Source: Tomitella fengzijianii
Lineage (GTDB): Bacteria > Actinomycetota > Actinomycetes > Mycobacteriales > Mycobacteriaceae
Length of the DNA stretch: 64,000 bases
Direction: 5' to 3'
Assembly (NCBI RefSeq): GCF_007559025.1
Contig: NZ_CP041765.1
Span: forward strand, 3,779,501-3,843,500
How positions within the stretch are numbered: the stretch's first letter is position 1; each line of letters begins with the position of its first letter. Positions 50,656-58,971 of the stretch are shown here, piece after piece. The notes beneath the pieces were generated by a model, which was not told the origin of the DNA, searched no databases, and saw only the letters and a list, made by a program, of their open reading frames with translations. A program made the position numbers and the translations under genes.

Positions 50656-51405
50656 TCATTCGCCGCCCGTCAGCATGAGCGTCTGGCCGGACATGTAGGT
50701 GAAGTCGGCGCCCGCCAGCCCGACGACGGCCCGCCCGATGTCCAGTTCGGCGTCGCCGACGCGGCCGAGCGGGATGCGCGCTTGCCGGAGGGCGAGTCGA
50801 TCGGGTTCGGCGGCGTCGAACGCGGCGGCCGTGGGCGACAACGCGTTGGGTACTACGACGTTCACCCGGATGCCGTGCCTGCCCCACTCTGCGGCGGCCA
50901 CCCGCGACAACCCGCGAATCGCCTCCTTGGCCATGGCGTATACGCCGAACCCCGCGGTCCCGCGCACCGCGGTCGAGGAGCCGAAGTTCACGATCGCGGC
51001 ATCGCCGGCGTCGCGCAGGTGCGGGAACGCCGACTGCATCGCGTGCATGGTCGCCAGCGGCCCGCTCTCCCAGACGACACGGAGGTCGTCGTCGGTGGCC
51101 TCTGCGAGGGGCCCATTGCGTACCGTCTGGGCGTTGTTGACCAGCGTGGTGAGCCCACCGAACACCTGGACCGTGCGGTCGATCGCGGCGCTGAGGTCAT
51201 CGGGGGAGGTGACATCGCACCGGATAGGCTCTGCGATCCCGCCGAACGCGGCGATCTCCTCGGCGACGGCGACGCACTTGCCTTCGGTCCGCCCCGCGAC
51301 GACGACCTTCGCACCCTCCCGCGCCAACGCCAGACAAGTGCCTCTGCCTATGCCCTGCCCGCCGCCCGTGACCAGGGCGATCTTGCCTTCGAGTCGTGCG
51401 GCCAT
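50656..51405 (-). CDS. short-chain dehydrogenase/reductase (catabolic operon)
   Basis: A 249-residue classical SDR: cofactor motif TGGGQGIGRG, LVNNAQTVRNG, catalytic Ser in VNFGSSTAVRG and Tyr-Lys in YAMAKEA, then the C-terminal YMSGQTLMLTGGE. The Arg in VVAGRTEG suggests NADP(H). It is the fourth gene of the minus operon (dehydrogenase, SDR, esterase, SDR), 51 bases after the esterase. In the context of a ketone/CoA-ester pathway it may oxidise a hydroxy intermediate. Confidence 0.85.
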   Translation of the reverse strand: MAARLEGKIALVTGGGQGIGRGTCLALAREGAKVVVAGRTEGKCVAVAEEIAAFGGIAEPIRCDVTSPDDLSAAIDRTVQVFGGLTTLVNNAQTVRNGPLAEATDDDLRVVWESGPLATMHAMQSAFPHLRDAGDAAIVNFGSSTAVRGTAGFGVYAMAKEAIRGLSRVAAAEWGRHGIRVNVVVPNALSPTAAAFDAAEPDRLALRQARIPLGRVGDAELDIGRAVVGLAGADFTYMSGQTLMLTGGE

Positions 51406-51456
51406 TTTATGCGACTCTCCTAACGCCGGTTCCGTGGGGACGCCCGCTGCGATTGA

Positions 51457-52407
51457 TCACCTGTCGCCTCCGGGATCCTGTCGATCGATGGCGAGTCGGG
51501 GTACGGTCTCCGCGATCCGGCGGGTGAATCGACCGAACTCGTCCACGGCGATGGCCGAGTCGGGGATGTCCGGCTCGATGAGGGGCCAGGTATGCCCACG
51601 GCCTGCGTAGGTCTGCAGCGTGCAGGGGATCCCTTCGGACGCGAGGCGATGGCTGAAGGCGAGCGCGTCGCCGAGCAGCGTCTCGTTGGTGCCCACCTGA
51701 ATGAGGGTGTGCGGGAACCCCGAGGGGTCGGCGCGCAGCGGCGAGACCAGGGGATCATCGCTGCGGTGCCCTTGCAGGTAGGCCGAGCCGGCCGCTTGCG
51801 CTGTCGCGCGGTCGAACAGCGGGTCGGTGGCGGAGTCGTAGGTCGGCGAATCGCAGCGGAGATCAAGCCAGGGCGAGAGCAGCGCGAGCCCGTCGGGTCC
51901 GGCGGCGCCGACGCCGGACATCGCCACCGACAGTGCCGCCGAAAGACCTCCGCCCGCCGAATCGCCGGCCACGACCATCGGCGCCCGCGGATGGCGTTCA
52001 CGTAGGGCCAGGAAGACCTCTACGGCATCGCGGACCGCCGCCGGGAACGGAGACTCGGGAGCAAGCCGGTATTCGGCCAATACCAGCGTCGCGTTCGCGG
52101 AGCGTGCAAGCCGCGAGGCGTAGGGCGTATAGCCTGCCACGTTGCCGAGCCGGTACCCGCCGCCGTGCAGGTAGAGGACGATGACGTCGTCGCCCGCAGT
52201 GAGCGTGCGGCATGGCACCGACCCGAACGTGTCGTCGGAATAGGGCACGGACGCGTCGCCGCCCGAGTCGGTGAATCCCTCCCTCTTGGCGATGAGGTCA
52301 GGTGCTGCCGCTTCCCCCCTCCTCTCGGGGGGAAGCGTCTCCAGTATCGCGGCCGGATCTCCCGCGTGGTGGTTGTGGTCGGGTGCGAGGGCCGTGTCGG
52401 TGCTCAT
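51457..52407 (-). CDS. alpha/beta hydrolase, hormone-sensitive-lipase type esterase
   Basis: A 316-residue esterase with the HSL-family oxyanion motif YLHGGGYRLGN, the nucleophile in VVAGDSAGGGLSAAL, the Asp in GTNETLLGDALAF region and the His in GRGHTWPL. In an operon with a Baeyer-Villiger monooxygenase across the shared control region, it is the natural candidate to hydrolyse the ester or lactone that the monooxygenase makes. ATGA overlap with the preceding SDR gene shows coupling. Confidence 0.85.
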   Translation of the reverse strand: MSTDTALAPDHNHHAGDPAAILETLPPERRGEAAAPDLIAKREGFTDSGGDASVPYSDDTFGSVPCRTLTAGDDVIVLYLHGGGYRLGNVAGYTPYASRLARSANATLVLAEYRLAPESPFPAAVRDAVEVFLALRERHPRAPMVVAGDSAGGGLSAALSVAMSGVGAAGPDGLALLSPWLDLRCDSPTYDSATDPLFDRATAQAAGSAYLQGHRSDDPLVSPLRADPSGFPHTLIQVGTNETLLGDALAFSHRLASEGIPCTLQTYAGRGHTWPLIEPDIPDSAIAVDEFGRFTRRIAETVPRLAIDRQDPGGDR

Positions 52408-53255
52408 GCGTTGTCCGTACTGCTGTCGATGCCGTCCATCGCGTACGGATAGCTCACCGTGGCGCCGGCATCGATGACCAGCGTCTGGCCGGTGACGGAT
52501 GAGGCGAGATCGCTTGCCAGGAAGGTGATCCCGGCCGCGATATCGGACGGGGTGGTCAAGACGGGCAGCGGCCCCGCCGCGCGGCCACGCGCCACCTGCT
52601 GCTCGTCGAGGGCCCCGACCATGCGCGGGGTGAGGACGAAGCCGGGGGCCACCGCGTTGACACGCACACCCTGCGGGCCTAGTTCGACGGCCGCAGTGCG
52701 CACCAGCGATACCAGGCCGGCCTTGAACGCGCCGTACGCGCCATGCCCGGGGGAACTGCTGATGCCCGACACGGACGCAACGAAGGTGAACGACCCGGAG
52801 CCCTGGGCCGCGAGCCTGCGGCCGAAGTGGCGCAGCGCCAGCCACGCGTGCCGCAGGACGATGTCGTGCTCCCAATTCCAGTCCTGCTCCGACACCTCGA
52901 GCAGCGATGCGTAACGGGCGATCCCGATGACGTCGACGACGCCGTCGATCCGGCCGGCCTCCTCCGCCAGGGCGGCGATCCCGGCATCGGAGGTCGCATC
53001 GACGGCGCGTGCGACGGCGCCCGGGATCGCGGCGGCCACCTCCTCGGCGCGGTCCAGATCGGAGTCGACGATCACGACGTCGGCACCCAGCTCGGCAAGC
53101 GCGTGCGCGGCGTGCCGGCCCATGCCGCGTCCGCCGCCGAGGACGACGAAGCGCCGCCCTACCAGCCGGAAGCGCTCGGTGATGCTGCGGATTTCGTCGG
53201 CTTCCAGGGCCCAGCGCTCCACGGGCGAGGTCGATTGGTTCAGGTCTGCGGTCAT
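52404..53255 (-). CDS. short-chain dehydrogenase/reductase (catabolic operon)
   Basis: A 283-residue SDR with a 30-residue N-terminal extension. The cofactor motif is LGGGRGMGRHAA (first Thr of TGxxxGxG replaced by Leu), followed by IVDSDLDRAEE (acidic, NAD-type), catalytic Ser in FVASVSGISSS and Tyr-Lys in YGAFKAG. The segment usually reading NNAG is altered to VDVIGIARY, a divergence also seen in some mycobacterial steroid SDRs. It lies between the alcohol dehydrogenase and the esterase. Confidence 0.83.
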   Translation of the reverse strand: MTADLNQSTSPVERWALEADEIRSITERFRLVGRRFVVLGGGRGMGRHAAHALAELGADVVIVDSDLDRAEEVAAAIPGAVARAVDATSDAGIAALAEEAGRIDGVVDVIGIARYASLLEVSEQDWNWEHDIVLRHAWLALRHFGRRLAAQGSGSFTFVASVSGISSSPGHGAYGAFKAGLVSLVRTAAVELGPQGVRVNAVAPGFVLTPRMVGALDEQQVARGRAAGPLPVLTTPSDIAAGITFLASDLASSVTGQTLVIDAGATVSYPYAMDGIDSSTDNA

Positions 53256-53310
53256 GGGGGCTCCGGTCGTTGCGAGGGATGTGCAGGGGGGCGTACGGGG
53301 CGCGCGGCTG

Positions 53311-54381
53311 TCAGGATGCGAACGTCAGAACTCCGCGGTCCAGGAGGCCGGCGCGGGCATCGTCGACCATGCGATGGAAGTCGTCGAACGGGTAGGTGCG
53401 GGTGACGAGCTCGTCGAGAAGCAGCGTTCCCTGCCGGTACATCTCCGCATAGCGGACGATGTCCGCGCCCGGCCGGGAGCTGCCGTAGCGGCATCCCAGG
53501 ATCGCGCGGTCGAGGTACAGCAGGTCCGCGGGGAACGCGAACTCGGTCCCCGCGCTGGGAACGCCCAGGATGATGGCCTGTCCGCCCCAGTCCAGCATTT
53601 CCAGCGACCGACGCACCGTGTCGGGTGACCCCACGCAGTCGAACGCGTGGTGCGCCCCGCCCTGCGTGAGATCTTTGACCGCCTCGACCGCATCGTCATC
53701 GCGCGGGTCGACGAAGCCGGTGGCGCCGAAGCGTTCGGCCTGCGCGCGCTTGTCCTTGTTGGTGTCGACCGCGATGATCGTGGCGGCGCCGCAGATCCGT
53801 GCCGCCTGGATGACGTTCAGTCCGACCCCGCCTGCTCCGATGACCACCACGCGATCGCCGGGGCCGACGCGGGCCCGGTGGAACACGGCGCCCGCGCCGG
53901 TGAGGACGGCGCACCCGATGAGGCACGCGGAGGTCGCCGGAATGTCTTGGGGCAGCACGGTGGTCTGCGCCGCGCGGACCACGATGCGCTCGCTGAATGT
54001 GGACAGCGACGCGAAGCTGTACACCTCTACACCGCGCCGCCGGAAGGGGGCGTCCCGGGCGCCGAAGGATTCACGGCACATGGTGGGTCGTCCCGTCACG
54101 CAGGAGGGGCAGCGTCCGCAGTTCGCGAGAGTGGAGGTGACCACCCGGTCACCGATCCGCGGCGACACCACGCCCGGCCCTACGTCTTCGACGACGCCGG
54201 CGCCTTCATGCCCGAGCACGACGGGAACGGGGTAAGGGATCGTGCCGCTCATTACGCTCAAGTCGCTCTGGCACAGTCCGCTGGCGAGCATCCGCACCAC
54301 GACCTCGCCGTCGGCGGGTCGGCGAAGCTCCATGTCGTCGACGATCGTGTTCTCGTGCCCGTCGAACAGTATCGATCTCAC
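53311..54381 (-). CDS. zinc-dependent alcohol dehydrogenase
   Basis: A 356-residue MDR enzyme. Catalytic zinc ligands are in SGLCQSDLSVM (Cys) and LGHEGAGVVE (His-Glu), the structural zinc site is CGRCPSCVTGRPTMC, and the NAD site is VIGAGGVGLNVIQAA. It likely oxidises a primary or secondary alcohol as the first step of the local pathway. The start at GTG 54381 (VRSILFDGHENT) has AGGT upstream; an upstream in-frame ATG would put promoter DNA into the protein. The promoter with its operator is at 54491-54519. Confidence 0.88.
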   Translation of the reverse strand: MRSILFDGHENTIVDDMELRRPADGEVVVRMLASGLCQSDLSVMSGTIPYPVPVVLGHEGAGVVEDVGPGVVSPRIGDRVVTSTLANCGRCPSCVTGRPTMCRESFGARDAPFRRRGVEVYSFASLSTFSERIVVRAAQTTVLPQDIPATSACLIGCAVLTGAGAVFHRARVGPGDRVVVIGAGGVGLNVIQAARICGAATIIAVDTNKDKRAQAERFGATGFVDPRDDDAVEAVKDLTQGGAHHAFDCVGSPDTVRRSLEMLDWGGQAIILGVPSAGTEFAFPADLLYLDRAILGCRYGSSRPGADIVRYAEMYRQGTLLLDELVTRTYPFDDFHRMVDDARAGLLDRGVLTFAS

Positions 54382-54490
54382 CTGGTGACCTCGCTTCACG
54401 TGCGTAGGAATGACGGCAGGTGTTCCCGGGCCGCGTTCGCCGAACCTGCGGACGGATGGTTGACGCATTGCGTCCGGAAGCGCCCACCTC

Positions 54491-54519
54491 ACCGTAGCCA
54501 GTGGCTACATCTTCGTCAA
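54491..54519 (-). promoter_or_regulatory. promoter and operator of the minus-strand catabolic operon
   Basis: On the minus strand TTGACG (54519-54514), a 17-bp spacer and TACGGT (54496-54491) form a promoter. GTAGCCAGTGGCTAC (54494-54508), a perfect 7+1+7 palindrome, overlaps the spacer and -10. The same layout occurs for the opposite operon at 54693-54721. The predicted 5' leader is about 100 bases. Confidence 0.78.
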
Positions 54520-54692
54520 TGAGTTTCATCGAATTCGCACCTGACCCTCCCCCTCGCGACGCCAGAAGCTGTCGATCATCCATCGATTACGCACGTCAGC
54601 CTCCGGAGTACGCCAACTTTCCTCACGCCAGCCCGTCAACGTAAGCCACGCCGCGACGGCTCGTTCTGCATGGATGTCAACCCGCTTAAAGG
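54520..54692. other. intergenic stretch between the two operator-promoters
   Basis: About 170 bases separate the two divergent promoters. A 61-codon minus-strand reading frame spans it, but it would include the plus promoter, has no ribosome site and shows no recognisable domain. It may hold activator sites; none is evident. Confidence 0.4.
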
Positions 54693-54721
54693 TTGACGTA
54701 CGTGTAGCCATTGGCTACCGT
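54693..54721 (+). promoter_or_regulatory. promoter and operator of the plus-strand catabolic operon
   Basis: TTGACG (54693-54698), a 17-bp spacer and TACCGT (54716-54721) form a promoter; GTAGCCATTGGCTAC (54704-54718), a perfect 7+1+7 palindrome, overlaps spacer and -10. Only the central base differs from the operator at 54494-54508, and the spacing is identical. A bound repressor would block RNA polymerase at both promoters. Confidence 0.82.
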
Positions 54722-54846
54722 GATCGCTATCACGCCTTCCACGCCGAGCCTCGGTCGCGTCCCTTGCGACCCCGGCCACGTCGGGTGGCCGGCGACATGC
54801 GCGGCGCACGAGCAGCCGCTAGCGCCCGGAAAACTAGGAGATGTCC

Positions 54847-55902
54847 ATGACGTCGATGTCGTTGTCGATGAAGCCCACGGGCTGGTTCCAGATCGGCTGG
54901 TCCGATGAAATCCCTGCCGGGGAAGTGGTCCCGCTCCGCTTCTTCGGGAAGGAACTGGTCGCCTACCGGACGGAATCGGGCCGGCTTGCGGTGCTCGATG
55001 CCTACTGCGAACACCTCGGTGCGAATCTGGGATACGGCGGCACGGTCTGCGGAGACGACATCCAGTGCCCCTTCCACGGGTGGCGCTGGAGCCCGGAGGG
55101 ACGCAATACGTGCATTCCCTACCAGGAGAAGATCAACCGTGTGCGCCGGATCGGGACGTGGACGTCCGCGGAACGCGACGGAGTGATGTTCGTCTGGCAT
55201 GATGCCGCCGGCCGCGCGCCGGACCACGACGTGCCCAGCGTGTTCGACCTGTTCTCCGGGTCCGGAACGGCCGACGAGTACCACGCCGTGCGGCCGGGTG
55301 GCGGTTTCTGCGAAACCGGGCTGACCATCCACCCGCAGTACGTGATCGAGAACGGGGTGGACTTCGCCCACTTCAAGTACGTGCACCGGGCCGACGAGAT
55401 GCCCGAGGTGGTCCGTCGGGATTTCCTGGAACATGAGTTCCGCACCGCGCTGTCGATGAAGTTCAAACGCAAGGCGGAGGACGGGTCCATCGAGGAGGTG
55501 CGGGGTGACGTCGACGCGATGATCCTCGGCGTGGGGCTGGGCTACTCCTTCGCTTCCGCCGCGGGGCGGGTCTGCAGTCTGACGTCGGTGACACCGGTCG
55601 ACGACGAGACCTCGACGCTGTGGTTCTCGGCATGGGTCAGCAAGGAGGGCGAGGACGAGGACACGATCCGCGCCCGGCAGCGAAGCGCGATCTCTCAGGT
55701 CCGAGCGGACCTGGCGATCTGGCGGCATCAGCGCTACACCGAGCCGCCGGGGCTCGCCACAGCGGAGGCGGCCGGCTTCCGAGACGTCCGGAAGTGGGCG
55801 CGGCGGTTCTATCCCGAGGGGCACAAGGGTCACGAGGCCGCAGACCAGATGGCGGGTACGGATGCATCGGTCGCGACCGCGTCCGGCGGTGCAGAGCGAT
55901 GA
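54847..55902 (+). CDS. Rieske non-haem iron oxygenase, KshA-like
   Basis: A 351-residue oxygenase subunit. The Rieske cluster ligands are C-x-H in AYCEHLGANLG and C-x2-H in QCPFHGWRW (residues ~55-80); the mononuclear iron region has ENGVDFAHFKYVHRADE. The N-terminus (GWFQIGWSDEIPAGEV) and FVWHDAAGRAP resemble KshA, the steroid 9-alpha-hydroxylase oxygenase. It would hydroxylate the pathway substrate using electrons from the reductase at 62521. ATG 54847 is preferred because AGGAG lies six bases upstream; the ATG at 54841 directly abuts it. Confidence 0.86.
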   Translation: MTSMSLSMKPTGWFQIGWSDEIPAGEVVPLRFFGKELVAYRTESGRLAVLDAYCEHLGANLGYGGTVCGDDIQCPFHGWRWSPEGRNTCIPYQEKINRVRRIGTWTSAERDGVMFVWHDAAGRAPDHDVPSVFDLFSGSGTADEYHAVRPGGGFCETGLTIHPQYVIENGVDFAHFKYVHRADEMPEVVRRDFLEHEFRTALSMKFKRKAEDGSIEEVRGDVDAMILGVGLGYSFASAAGRVCSLTSVTPVDDETSTLWFSAWVSKEGEDEDTIRARQRSAISQVRADLAIWRHQRYTEPPGLATAEAAGFRDVRKWARRFYPEGHKGHEAADQMAGTDASVATASGGAER

Positions 55903-57050
55903 GGCGCGTGTTGTCCCCGGAGCTGGAGGCATGGCGCAAGGAGATCCGGGCGTTCCTGGATGCCGAGTTGCCCCCGTCCCACGCGTTCAACGTGGAGTTC
56001 GACGACGCTCCGGACCGGTGGGAGACCGCACTGGAATTCAGCAGGAAGCTCGCGTCGAAAGGGTGGATCGGCCTCACGTGGCCGGTGCGGTACGGCGGCG
56101 CGGGCCGGTCCCCGCTCGAGAACCAGGTTCTCCTCGAGGAGTTGGCGGCCGCGGATGCCCCGGTGGTCAACTCGGTGGGGATCTTCCTGGCCGCGGGGAC
56201 GATCCTCGCAGGCGGCAGTGAGGAACAGAAGGCCACCCTGCTGCCGGCGATCTCGTCCATGCGGACCCTCTGGGCGGAGGGTCTGACCGAGCCCGAGGCC
56301 GGATCCGATCTGGGCTCCCTGCGGACGCGCGCTGTACGCGACGGGGACGACTGGGTGATCACCGGACAGAAAGCCTTCACGTCCTGGGGTCCGATGTCGG
56401 ATGTGCTGTTCGTGGCCGCGCGGACCTCGGAGGAGGCGTCGACCAGCGGTGCGATCAGCATCTTCGTCGTCGACCTGAGATCCCCCGGCGTCACCCTGCA
56501 CCCGATGCGCAACTTCGGCGGCGGAGTCCAGTCGACCACCTTCCTCGACGGTGTGCGCGTGCCCGGTGAGGCGCTGATCGGTGAGGAGGGGAAGGGCTGG
56601 AGCTACATCATGGGTGCCTTCTACTCCTCCGGCACGGTGGAACCGATCTACTCGTCTCAGGAAGCGCGCTTGCAGGCGTTGCTCGAGCACGGCGACGGGG
56701 CGCCCGAGCACGGCGCCTCGGCATCCTCGGACATCGCCGAGCTGGCCTTGATGGTGCAGGCGCAGCGCCTTCTCGCCTACGAGGTCGTCGGCGACAACGT
56801 GCAGGGCCGTCGCACCGCGTACGGCGGCGGTGTCCAGCAGGTCATCGCGAAGGAGTATGAGCCGCGGTTCGCGCAGTTCTTCGACCGTGTCCTGGGGCCC
56901 GCCAGCCAGCTCACCGCGGACGCGGCCGGCGCGCCGCTGGGCGGCGCACCCGAGGCCTGGTACCGCCAGTCGTTCGCGAACCACGCCGGGGGCACCAGCC
57001 AATTGAAGCGGATGGTGCTGGCCACCCGCGGTCTCGGTCTGCCGCGATAG
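55899..57050 (+). CDS. acyl-CoA dehydrogenase (FadE26-like)
   Basis: A 383-residue flavoprotein: N-terminal helices (LSPELEAWRKEIRAFLDAELP), GLTWPVRYGGAG, the FAD-contacting LTEPEAGSDLGSLRTRAV and ITGQKAFTSWG, and the end GGTSQLKRMVLATRGLGLPR. It resembles the subunits of heteromeric steroid side-chain dehydrogenases, which pair two unequal FadE proteins. The second subunit candidate follows 9 bases later. It is coupled to the Rieske gene by ATGA. It should introduce an alpha-beta double bond into a CoA thioester. Confidence 0.85.
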   Translation: MRRVLSPELEAWRKEIRAFLDAELPPSHAFNVEFDDAPDRWETALEFSRKLASKGWIGLTWPVRYGGAGRSPLENQVLLEELAAADAPVVNSVGIFLAAGTILAGGSEEQKATLLPAISSMRTLWAEGLTEPEAGSDLGSLRTRAVRDGDDWVITGQKAFTSWGPMSDVLFVAARTSEEASTSGAISIFVVDLRSPGVTLHPMRNFGGGVQSTTFLDGVRVPGEALIGEEGKGWSYIMGAFYSSGTVEPIYSSQEARLQALLEHGDGAPEHGASASSDIAELALMVQAQRLLAYEVVGDNVQGRRTAYGGGVQQVIAKEYEPRFAQFFDRVLGPASQLTADAAGAPLGGAPEAWYRQSFANHAGGTSQLKRMVLATRGLGLPR

Positions 57051-57059
57051 GAGCAAATG

Positions 57060-58166
57060 ATGGATTTGATCTGGGGCGAGGACTACGACGTCCTCGCAGA
57101 AGTTTCACGCGCTGTGTTCCAGCGCGTGTCGCCATTGACGGACCGGGAGATCTCCAGGGACCTCGCCGATGAGATCCGGGAGCTCGCGGAGCTGGGGTGG
57201 CTCGAACTCGGGGATCCGCGATCAGCCGGATCCGAGGCCGCGGACCTCGCGAGCATGGCCGCTGTGTTCGTCGAACTCGGCCGCGCCCTCGTGCGCAGCC
57301 CGCTGCCGGCGCTCACCACGGCACGCGATGCCGCGCTCCTCTGCGGATCACGCGCCGCTGACGATCTCGCCGCGCGGGCGGCCACCGGTGGGGTACAGGT
57401 CTTTCCTGCGTTCACCGACCCGGCGTGGCGGCGGCCCGCACCGCGGTTGCGGGACGGCGTGCTCACCGGCACGGTGCTGGACGTCCCGTATGCGGACGCC
57501 GCGGACGTGCTCCTCGTGGAGGCGACGGAGAACGCGGACACCGATGAACCGGTCGAGGTACTGATCGCGGTGCACCGCGGGCCGCGCATGACGATCGATC
57601 CGATGCCGAACCTCGGCGGATATCGCATGTCGGCCGTGGAGTTCCGGGAAACGCCTGTGGCGGAAGCGGATGTGCTGGCTCGTGGTCCACACGCGCGCAC
57701 TGCACTCGTCGGAGCGCGGCAGCGCACGGCGATCCTCACGGCCGCCCAGGTGTACGGGGCGGGAAGTGCCCTGTTGGACAGGACGGTGGACTACGCCCGG
57801 GAGCGCCGGCAGTTCGGCGGACCCATCGGCCGGTTCCAGGCAGTGCAGTACCTGTGCACCGACATCGCCGTCGACGCCCACCTCACCTCCGCATTCATCC
57901 GGGATGCGGCGCGGATCGTCGACGAAGGGGATGACGCGGGCCTGGCGGTCGCCCTGATGTGCAAGCAGGCCCGGCGTACCGCCGAACAGATGGTCCATGC
58001 GGCCCACGAGGTGCACGCGGGGATCGGCTTCATGGTCGAGACCGATATCCACCTGTTCACGAAGGCGGCCAAGAAGTGGGTCTTCGACCTGGGCGGCTGC
58101 GATGAGCGGCACGACGGGGTCATTCACGCCGAAATGCGGCGGCAATTGATCGGAGCACGACTATGA
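57060..58166 (+). CDS. acyl-CoA dehydrogenase, partner subunit (FadE27-like)
   Basis: A 368-residue acyl-CoA dehydrogenase-like protein. The C-terminal helical domain has TVDYARERRQFGGPIGRFQAVQ (FAD-phosphate Arg) and HEVHAGIGFMVETDIHLFTKAAKKW. The middle beta domain is short and lacks the canonical TEPxAGSD loop, as in the non-identical partner of FadE26/27-type alpha2beta2 enzymes. GGAG lies six bases before ATG 57060 (the ATG at 57057 is an alternative). It overlaps the crotonase gene. Confidence 0.84.
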   Translation: MDLIWGEDYDVLAEVSRAVFQRVSPLTDREISRDLADEIRELAELGWLELGDPRSAGSEAADLASMAAVFVELGRALVRSPLPALTTARDAALLCGSRAADDLAARAATGGVQVFPAFTDPAWRRPAPRLRDGVLTGTVLDVPYADAADVLLVEATENADTDEPVEVLIAVHRGPRMTIDPMPNLGGYRMSAVEFRETPVAEADVLARGPHARTALVGARQRTAILTAAQVYGAGSALLDRTVDYARERRQFGGPIGRFQAVQYLCTDIAVDAHLTSAFIRDAARIVDEGDDAGLAVALMCKQARRTAEQMVHAAHEVHAGIGFMVETDIHLFTKAAKKWVFDLGGCDERHDGVIHAEMRRQLIGARL

Positions 58167-58969
58167 CGACGGTGCAGTACAGCGTGGAGGACGCGGTAGC
58201 GACGATCACGCTCGACCGGCCCGAGAAGCACAACGCCCAGGACCAGCAGTTGCTCGTGGAGCTCGATGCGCGGTGGCGCGATGCGGCGGCGGACGATGCC
58301 GTCAAGGTGATCCTGCTGCGCGCCAATGGAGACAACTTCTCCGCGGGACACGATCTGAAGTCGGAGGCGGACGGTTTCGCGAAGCCCGGACTGGGGGCCG
58401 TCGAGTCCGGCTTCCGATGGGAGGCCGAGCACTATCTGGGGTTCAGCCGGCGCTGGCGGGATGTTCCGAAGCCGTCGATCGCGGCGGTGAAGGGTGCGTG
58501 CGTGGCGGGCGCGCTCAACGTCATCTGGCCCTGCGACCTCATCGTGGCGGCGGATGACACCTGGTTCTCCGACCCGGTGGTGCGCTTCGGCATCGGCGGA
58601 GTGGAATACCACGCGCACACCTGGGAGATGGGTGCGCGCAAGGCGAAGGAGATGTTGTTCACGGCCGGCTCGGTGACGGCGGACGAGGCGCTGCGGCTCG
58701 GCATGGTGAACCGGGTGGTCCCCGTCGGCGAACTCGACGAGCGCAGCCTCGACCTCGCCCGGCAGATCGCGCGCATGGACTCCTGGGGGCTCGCCCAGGC
58801 CAAGCGCGCCGTCAATCAGACGCTCGACATCATGGGGCAGCACAGCGCGCTGCAGGCGGCATTCGAGATCCACTGGTCCGGACACGCGAACGCGATGGTC
58901 CGTACCGGGCGCCCGCTGTTGTCGGAGGGCCCGCTGAGCGCCGCCGACGCAGGGCGGAACGGGAAGTGA
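58163..58969 (+). CDS. crotonase-family protein lacking both catalytic glutamates
   Basis: A 268-residue crotonase fold protein, annotated in relatives as enoyl-CoA hydratase (EchA13-like). The oxyanion-hole segments are FSAGHDLKSEADG and CVAGALNVIWPCDLIVAADDTWF. Where hydratases have Glu in GGGxEL, this protein has Asn (ALNVIW), and where the second Glu stands (FGQPE), it has Val (FSDPVV). It conserves FGIGGVEYHAHTWEMGARKAKE. It may therefore catalyse another CoA-ester reaction such as ring hydrolysis or isomerisation. Coupled by ATGA to the upstream gene. Confidence 0.83.
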   Translation: MTTVQYSVEDAVATITLDRPEKHNAQDQQLLVELDARWRDAAADDAVKVILLRANGDNFSAGHDLKSEADGFAKPGLGAVESGFRWEAEHYLGFSRRWRDVPKPSIAAVKGACVAGALNVIWPCDLIVAADDTWFSDPVVRFGIGGVEYHAHTWEMGARKAKEMLFTAGSVTADEALRLGMVNRVVPVGELDERSLDLARQIARMDSWGLAQAKRAVNQTLDIMGQHSALQAAFEIHWSGHANAMVRTGRPLLSEGPLSAADAGRNGK

Positions 58970-58971
58970 CG

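Noticed and set aside
54526-54711. 61-codon minus-strand frame in the catabolic control region
   Set aside because: It would start inside the plus promoter-operator, has no ribosome site and no recognisable domain.
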